33,434 bases of DNA from CAZMXI01 sp964570205. Its GTDB lineage: Bacteria; Planctomycetota; Phycisphaerae; Tepidisphaerales; Tepidisphaeraceae. Below, in pieces: positions 32,858 through 33,434 of this stretch (positions within the stretch are counted from its first letter, which is position 1; every line of letters begins with the position of its first letter). The notes beneath the pieces are model-generated. The model was not told the DNA's origin, did not search any database, and worked only from the letters and a program-made list of their open reading frames with translations. The stretch covers positions 1 to 33,434 of the forward strand of contig CAZMXI010000030.1 of assembly GCA_964570205.1 (NCBI GenBank). Reading direction: 5' to 3'. The translations under genes and the position numbers were made by a program.

Positions 32858-33434
32858 ATGAGCGAGCGGCTGGCGCGGCGGTATCTGGCGCTGATCATCC
32901 TGCTGGCGGCGGGGGTGTACCTGATCGGCAATGGCCGGGTGGGGCTGTGGGACCAGGATGAGGGGCGGTATGCGCAGTGCTCGCGGCAGATGATGGAGAG
33001 CGATCCGCCGGATTGGGTGGTGCCGCGGCTGCTGGATGAGGTTCGGACGGCCAAGCCGGTGCTGATTTACTGGTTTCAGGCGGTTTCGATGAAGTGGCTG
33101 GGGGTGAGCGAGTTTTCGGCGAGGCTGCCGTCGGTTCTGGCGATGGTGGGGGTGCTGGCGGTGATGGGGGCGGCGGTGGCGCGGGGTGTGGGGCGGCGGC
33201 GGGCGGTGTGGGCGGTTCTAATCCTGGCGAGCAGCGTGCTGGTGATCGCGGCGGCGAAGATGTGCATCACCGATGCGCTGCTGCTGCTGTGGACGACGAT
33301 CGCGGGGGTGTGCCTGTATGCGATGTATCGGGGGGATCGGCGGTGGCGCGTGGCGGCGGGGTTCTGGGTGGCGGTGGGGCTGGCGGGGCTGACGAAAGGG
33401 CCGGTCATCCTGGGGGTGGTGCTGGCGACGATGC
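32858..33434 (+). CDS. ArnT/PMT-type membrane glycosyltransferase, 3' end outside window
   Basis: 192 codons are visible, open to the right edge. The first helix (LALIILLAAGVYLIG) is followed by the extracytoplasmic motif GLWDQDEGRYAQCSRQMM, where the Asp-Glu pair is the catalytic/metal region of GT-C enzymes. KPVLIYWFQAVSMKWLGVSE and SARLPSVLAMVGVLAV match the ArnT/dolichyl-phosphate-mannose transferase family closely. It would move a sugar from a polyprenyl-phosphate carrier to lipid A, protein or another acceptor at the outer face of the inner membrane. GGGG lies just before the ATG, a weak ribosome site. Further helices follow to the edge (LILASSVLVIAAAKM, WVAVGLAGLTKGPVILG). Confidence 0.85.
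   Translation, partial: MSERLARRYLALIILLAAGVYLIGNGRVGLWDQDEGRYAQCSRQMMESDPPDWVVPRLLDEVRTAKPVLIYWFQAVSMKWLGVSEFSARLPSVLAMVGVLAVMGAAVARGVGRRRAVWAVLILASSVLVIAAAKMCITDALLLLWTTIAGVCLYAMYRGDRRWRVAAGFWVAVGLAGLTKGPVILGVVLATM

Overview
The window is about 33 kb of GC-rich DNA that looks like the chromosome of a planctomycete, probably a Phycisphaerae-like uncultured lineage. The pointers are several genes of types common in that phylum: DUF1080 proteins, a Tat-exported Gfo/Idh/MocA oxidoreductase, an HzsA-related cytochrome, a protein kinase fused to a WD40 propeller, and an LpxL-type acyltransferase. A run of ten Ns inside one gene marks it as a scaffolded assembly. I see no tRNA, rRNA, CRISPR array, transposase or phage gene. 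The taxonomic call is inference from gene content.

Layout, left to right. Positions 1-3823 hold the start of a secreted protein (minus strand, cut by the left edge), a secreted GH51 alpha-L-arabinofuranosidase and a Tat-exported NIPSNAP protein. Positions 3780-6185 (minus) are purA followed by a DUF1848 gene, with a good promoter in front of purA. Positions 6186-6666 have no convincing gene but contain a forward promoter-like pair and a long interrupted stem, so they may encode an RNA or a long leader. Then come a small ORF, an anion-transporter gene preceded by a 90-residue lone histidine-kinase dimerisation domain (minus), ribonuclease D and a QueD-like enzyme.

Positions 10867-18067 are a cytochrome c maturation (System I) cluster: a six-haem cytochrome, ccmE of the cysteine (CXXXY) type, ccmF, a membrane-anchored Met/His-rich protein, ccmA, ccmB, ccmC and a 43-residue CcmD-like protein. 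It would export haem and attach it to CXXCH proteins. Two of these, the six-haem cytochrome and the three-haem HzsA-related protein at 20432-22840, are encoded in this window. A kinase-WD40 fusion, an ECF sigma factor and an LpxL-like acyltransferase surround the HzsA-related gene.

Positions 24561-28529 are a run of co-directional genes: a hypothetical, a DUF1080 lipoprotein, a Gfo/Idh/MocA oxidoreductase, a secreted hypothetical and a second DUF1080 protein. They end at a strong hairpin. DUF1080 plus Gfo/Idh suggests oxidation and cleavage of 3-keto-glycosides.

Positions 29850-32689 are a small defence island and the most unusual part of the window. An XhoI/PaeR7I-family restriction endonuclease and a beta-class DNA methyltransferase, translationally coupled by a GTGA overlap, sit between two fragments that look like the N- and C-terminal ends of one type IIG restriction-modification gene. 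The pair appears to have replaced the middle of that gene. An uncharacterised PD-(D/E)XK-like protein lies directly upstream. By eye I find only one XhoI site (CTCGAG) in the whole window. The window ends in a truncated ArnT/PMT-type glycosyltransferase gene.
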